64,000 nucleotides of DNA from Pseudomonadota bacterium (lineage in GTDB: Bacteria > Pseudomonadota > Gammaproteobacteria > Steroidobacterales > MnTg04), in contig JADFSO010000002.1 in the NCBI GenBank assembly GCA_022560735.1, positions 117,634 through 181,633 on the forward strand, read 5' to 3'. A model generated the notes under the pieces. That model had not been told where the DNA came from, did not search any database, and worked only from the letters and a program-made list of their open reading frames with translations. The position numbers and the translations under genes are program-made. Shown here one piece after another: positions 62,847 to 64,000 of this stretch (position 1 is the stretch's first letter; each line of letters begins with the position of its first letter).

Positions 62847-63485
62847 ATGTCAGCATCAGTAGTGCGTTTGCAGGATATCTCGACGAAGCGCTCAAGAAAC
62901 CAAAAAGAGAATCTTCCCCCGAGGCGCATTCCGAACTCGCAAGTGCGGGCGCGGGAGTATTTGACCAGCGATGAAGTGAGCGCACTTATGAAAGCCGCTA
63001 AAACAACCGGCCGACATGGGCACCGGGACGCGACTCTGATCCTGCTGGGTTATCGTCACGGGCTTCGTGTTTCCGAACTGATTGCTTTGCGGTGGGACCA
63101 GATCGACCTCAAGCTAGGGCTATTGTATGTCAGTCGTCTAAAGAACGGGACGCCGTCCAATCATCCAATCCGCGGACCCGAGCTTCGGGCCCTGAGAAGT
63201 CTAAAGCGCCAGTATCCGGAGACGCCGTACGTTTTCGTAACAGAGCGGAAGGGGCCGCTCACTGCGTCAACGGCTCGCAAACTGGTCGCCCGGGCCGGTA
63301 GAGAGGCGAAACTCCCATTTCCCGTCCATCCACACATGCTCCGTCATGCGTGTGGCTACAAGTTGGCGAATGACGGGCACGATACGCGCGCGATTCAACA
63401 TTACCTCGGGCACAAGAACATCACGCACACGGCGCGATATACGGAACTCGCGGCGGACCGGTTCAACGGATTCTGGAGGGACTAG
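62847..63485 (+). CDS. Short tyrosine recombinase
   Basis: A 212-residue phage-integrase-family recombinase. The catalytic set is visible: Arg in YRHGLRVSELIALRW, HMLRHACGYKLA (HxxR), LGHKNITHTARYTEL (His and nucleophile Tyr). It is nearly just the catalytic domain; a core-binding SAM-like domain of usual size is missing, as in FimB/FimE-size invertases. GGAGG lies 4 bases before the ATG. Location 128 bases after tRNA-Ser suggests a tRNA-targeting element. Confidence 0.9.
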   Translation: MSASVVRLQDISTKRSRNQKENLPPRRIPNSQVRAREYLTSDEVSALMKAAKTTGRHGHRDATLILLGYRHGLRVSELIALRWDQIDLKLGLLYVSRLKNGTPSNHPIRGPELRALRSLKRQYPETPYVFVTERKGPLTASTARKLVARAGREAKLPFPVHPHMLRHACGYKLANDGHDTRAIQHYLGHKNITHTARYTELAADRFNGFWRD

Positions 63486-63815
63486 CGGCGGCGACCATCC
63501 AATTAGCCGCTATCGGCCCCGTCATTATTGGGTTTTCTGACGGTTTATGGCGGAGTTACCCCGGCCAGTTACCCCATCAGTGCTTCTAGCACTCCCTCTG
63601 TTTCTAGCCTATTGTCGGGATTCGGCTTTTCCGTCCGGGAGTGTATTTTTCTTACAGCGAGACCCGAGTCAGGGTCACTATCTGTTTTTTTAACTGATTG
63701 TCGAGATTCGGCCCTCCGACCGGGGTGTATTTTTCTTACAGCGGCACATTACTGTCAGAACTGTCGCCCATGGGTGAGTCAGGGGAAGGAAATTCGGGGG
63801 GTCCACCGTTGAATT
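63486..63815. other. Non-coding stretch after the recombinase
   Basis: No convincing gene. It holds a pair of direct repeats (listed separately) and runs into the tRNA-Arg fragment. An open frame at 63528-63812 merely translates the repeats twice (CIFLTARP, CIFLTAAH) and is not called. Confidence 0.6.
63590..63743 (+). repeat. Two direct repeats of about 68-70 bp
   Basis: Units 63590-63659 and 63676-63743, spaced 86 bases start to start. Both end in GTGTATTTTTCTTACAGCG (identical, 63641-63659 and 63725-63743), and share ATTGTCG(G/A)GATTCGGC. Possible recombinase arm sites or remnants of a repeated cassette. Confidence 0.65.
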
Positions 63816-63864
63816 TGCTCTCCGAAGGCAGGGGTCACAGGTTCGAATCCTGTCGGGCGCGCCA
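63816..63864 (+). pseudogene. 3' half of a tRNA-Arg (CCG) gene
   Basis: TGCT-CTCCGAA-GGCA forms the anticodon arm (anticodon CCG), followed by T arm ACAGG-TTCGAAT-CCTGT, acceptor CGGGCGC, G and CCA. The 5' half (GCGCCCG acceptor and D arm) is absent; unrelated sequence precedes it. Typical of a displaced attachment site of an integrated element. Confidence 0.75.
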
Positions 63865-63878
63865 TTAAAATCAGGTCC

Positions 63879-63928
63879 ATACCGGAGACATGGGTTACAG
63901 ATTATACCGGAGACATAGGTAACACTTT
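63879..63928. repeat. Tandem 25-bp terminal repeat of an IS481-type element
   Basis: ATACCGGAGACATGGGTTAC (63879 on) and ATACCGGAGACATAGGTAAC (63904 on) are two near-identical copies. The pattern marks the end of IS481-family elements and overlaps the transposase 3' end. Confidence 0.65.
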
Positions 63929-64000
63929 AGCACTGAACGGGTTTTCGATGGGCTCCAGCCGGCAGGTCTCGTGGTCGAAGTATCCGAGATCGTACTGCAT
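63902..64000 (-). CDS. IS481-family transposase, C-terminal end (partial)
   Basis: The last 32 codons on the minus strand read QYDLGYFDHETCRLEPIENP then FSAKVLPMSPV and stop, a tail I recognise from IS481-type DDE transposases. The rest lies beyond the window, so intactness is unknown. Confidence 0.65.
   Translation of the reverse strand: MQYDLGYFDHETCRLEPIENPFSAKVLPMSPV

Noticed and set aside
63528..63812. 94-codon frame after the recombinase
   Set aside because: It translates the two direct repeats and has no ribosome-binding site or known domain.

Overview
The window is ordinary bacterial chromosome with GC-rich coding and short intergenic gaps. Gene order points to a gammaproteobacterium: rnr-rlmB, rpsF-rpsR-DUF2232-rplI-dnaB-alr, the corB-like/ypjD/ffh neighbourhood, rpsP-rimM-trmD-rplS, dapA opposite gcvR-bcp, sixA, hslR and bepA. 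I cannot name a genus from sequence alone.

Region 1 (2-10401, + strand) is the most unusual part. It is a tight eight-gene operon, cut by the window start: a protein with a glycine-rich hydrophobic stretch, a membrane Ser/Thr kinase with TPR-like repeats, a membrane protein with an FHA-like head, PEGA repeats and a formylglycine-generating-enzyme-like domain lacking the catalytic cysteines, a small exported protein, a MotA/TolQ/ExbB-type channel protein, a degenerate Hsp70/actin-like domain fused to FHA, and two membrane-anchored coiled-coil vWA proteins. The vWA proteins share an N-terminal motif, FLDV(M/I)xCGFGAVIL, that resembles the proton-path Asp helix of ExbD/TolR. I infer a proton-motive-force-driven, phosphorylation-controlled envelope machine.

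Region 2 (10430-21356) holds a GT9 glycosyltransferase, a BNR/sialidase-like lipoprotein, tRNA-Leu(CAG), rnr-rlmB and the rpsF-to-alr block. S6 and L9 carry long acidic Ala/Glu tails. Region 3 (21346-25527, - strand) is a second phospho-signalling operon: CHASE2 kinase, PP2C phosphatase and twin-FHA protein. Region 4 (25646-32805) holds radA, corB-like, ypjD, ffh and the rpsP operon. Region 5 (32811-38524) is a TPR-associated TRAP transporter (tatT-dctP-dctQ-dctM) followed by sppA. Region 6 (38545-46696) holds a YSC84 lipoprotein and amino-acid catabolism genes (kbl-tdh, hslR, putA-sdaA).

Region 7 (46664-48420) is a degenerate insertion of about 1.7 kb. It is flanked by two diverged copies of the sdaA 3' end/sixA 3' end junction and holds an ArdA-like remnant and metallopeptidase-like fragments. 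Region 8 (48407-55526, - strand) is sufR-B-C-D-S-U-T, a Rieske ferredoxin and sixA, with an Rrf2-type operator upstream of sufR. Region 9 (55740-62334) holds class I aldolase, bepA, a PIN-PhoH ATPase, bcp, gcvR, dapA and a small lipoprotein.

Region 10 (62404-64000) is a recombination hotspot: a tRNA-Ser split in its T loop by a three-hairpin insert, an intact tRNA-Ser(GGA), a short tyrosine recombinase, a direct-repeat pair, the 3' half of a tRNA-Arg(CCG), and the end of an IS481-type element.
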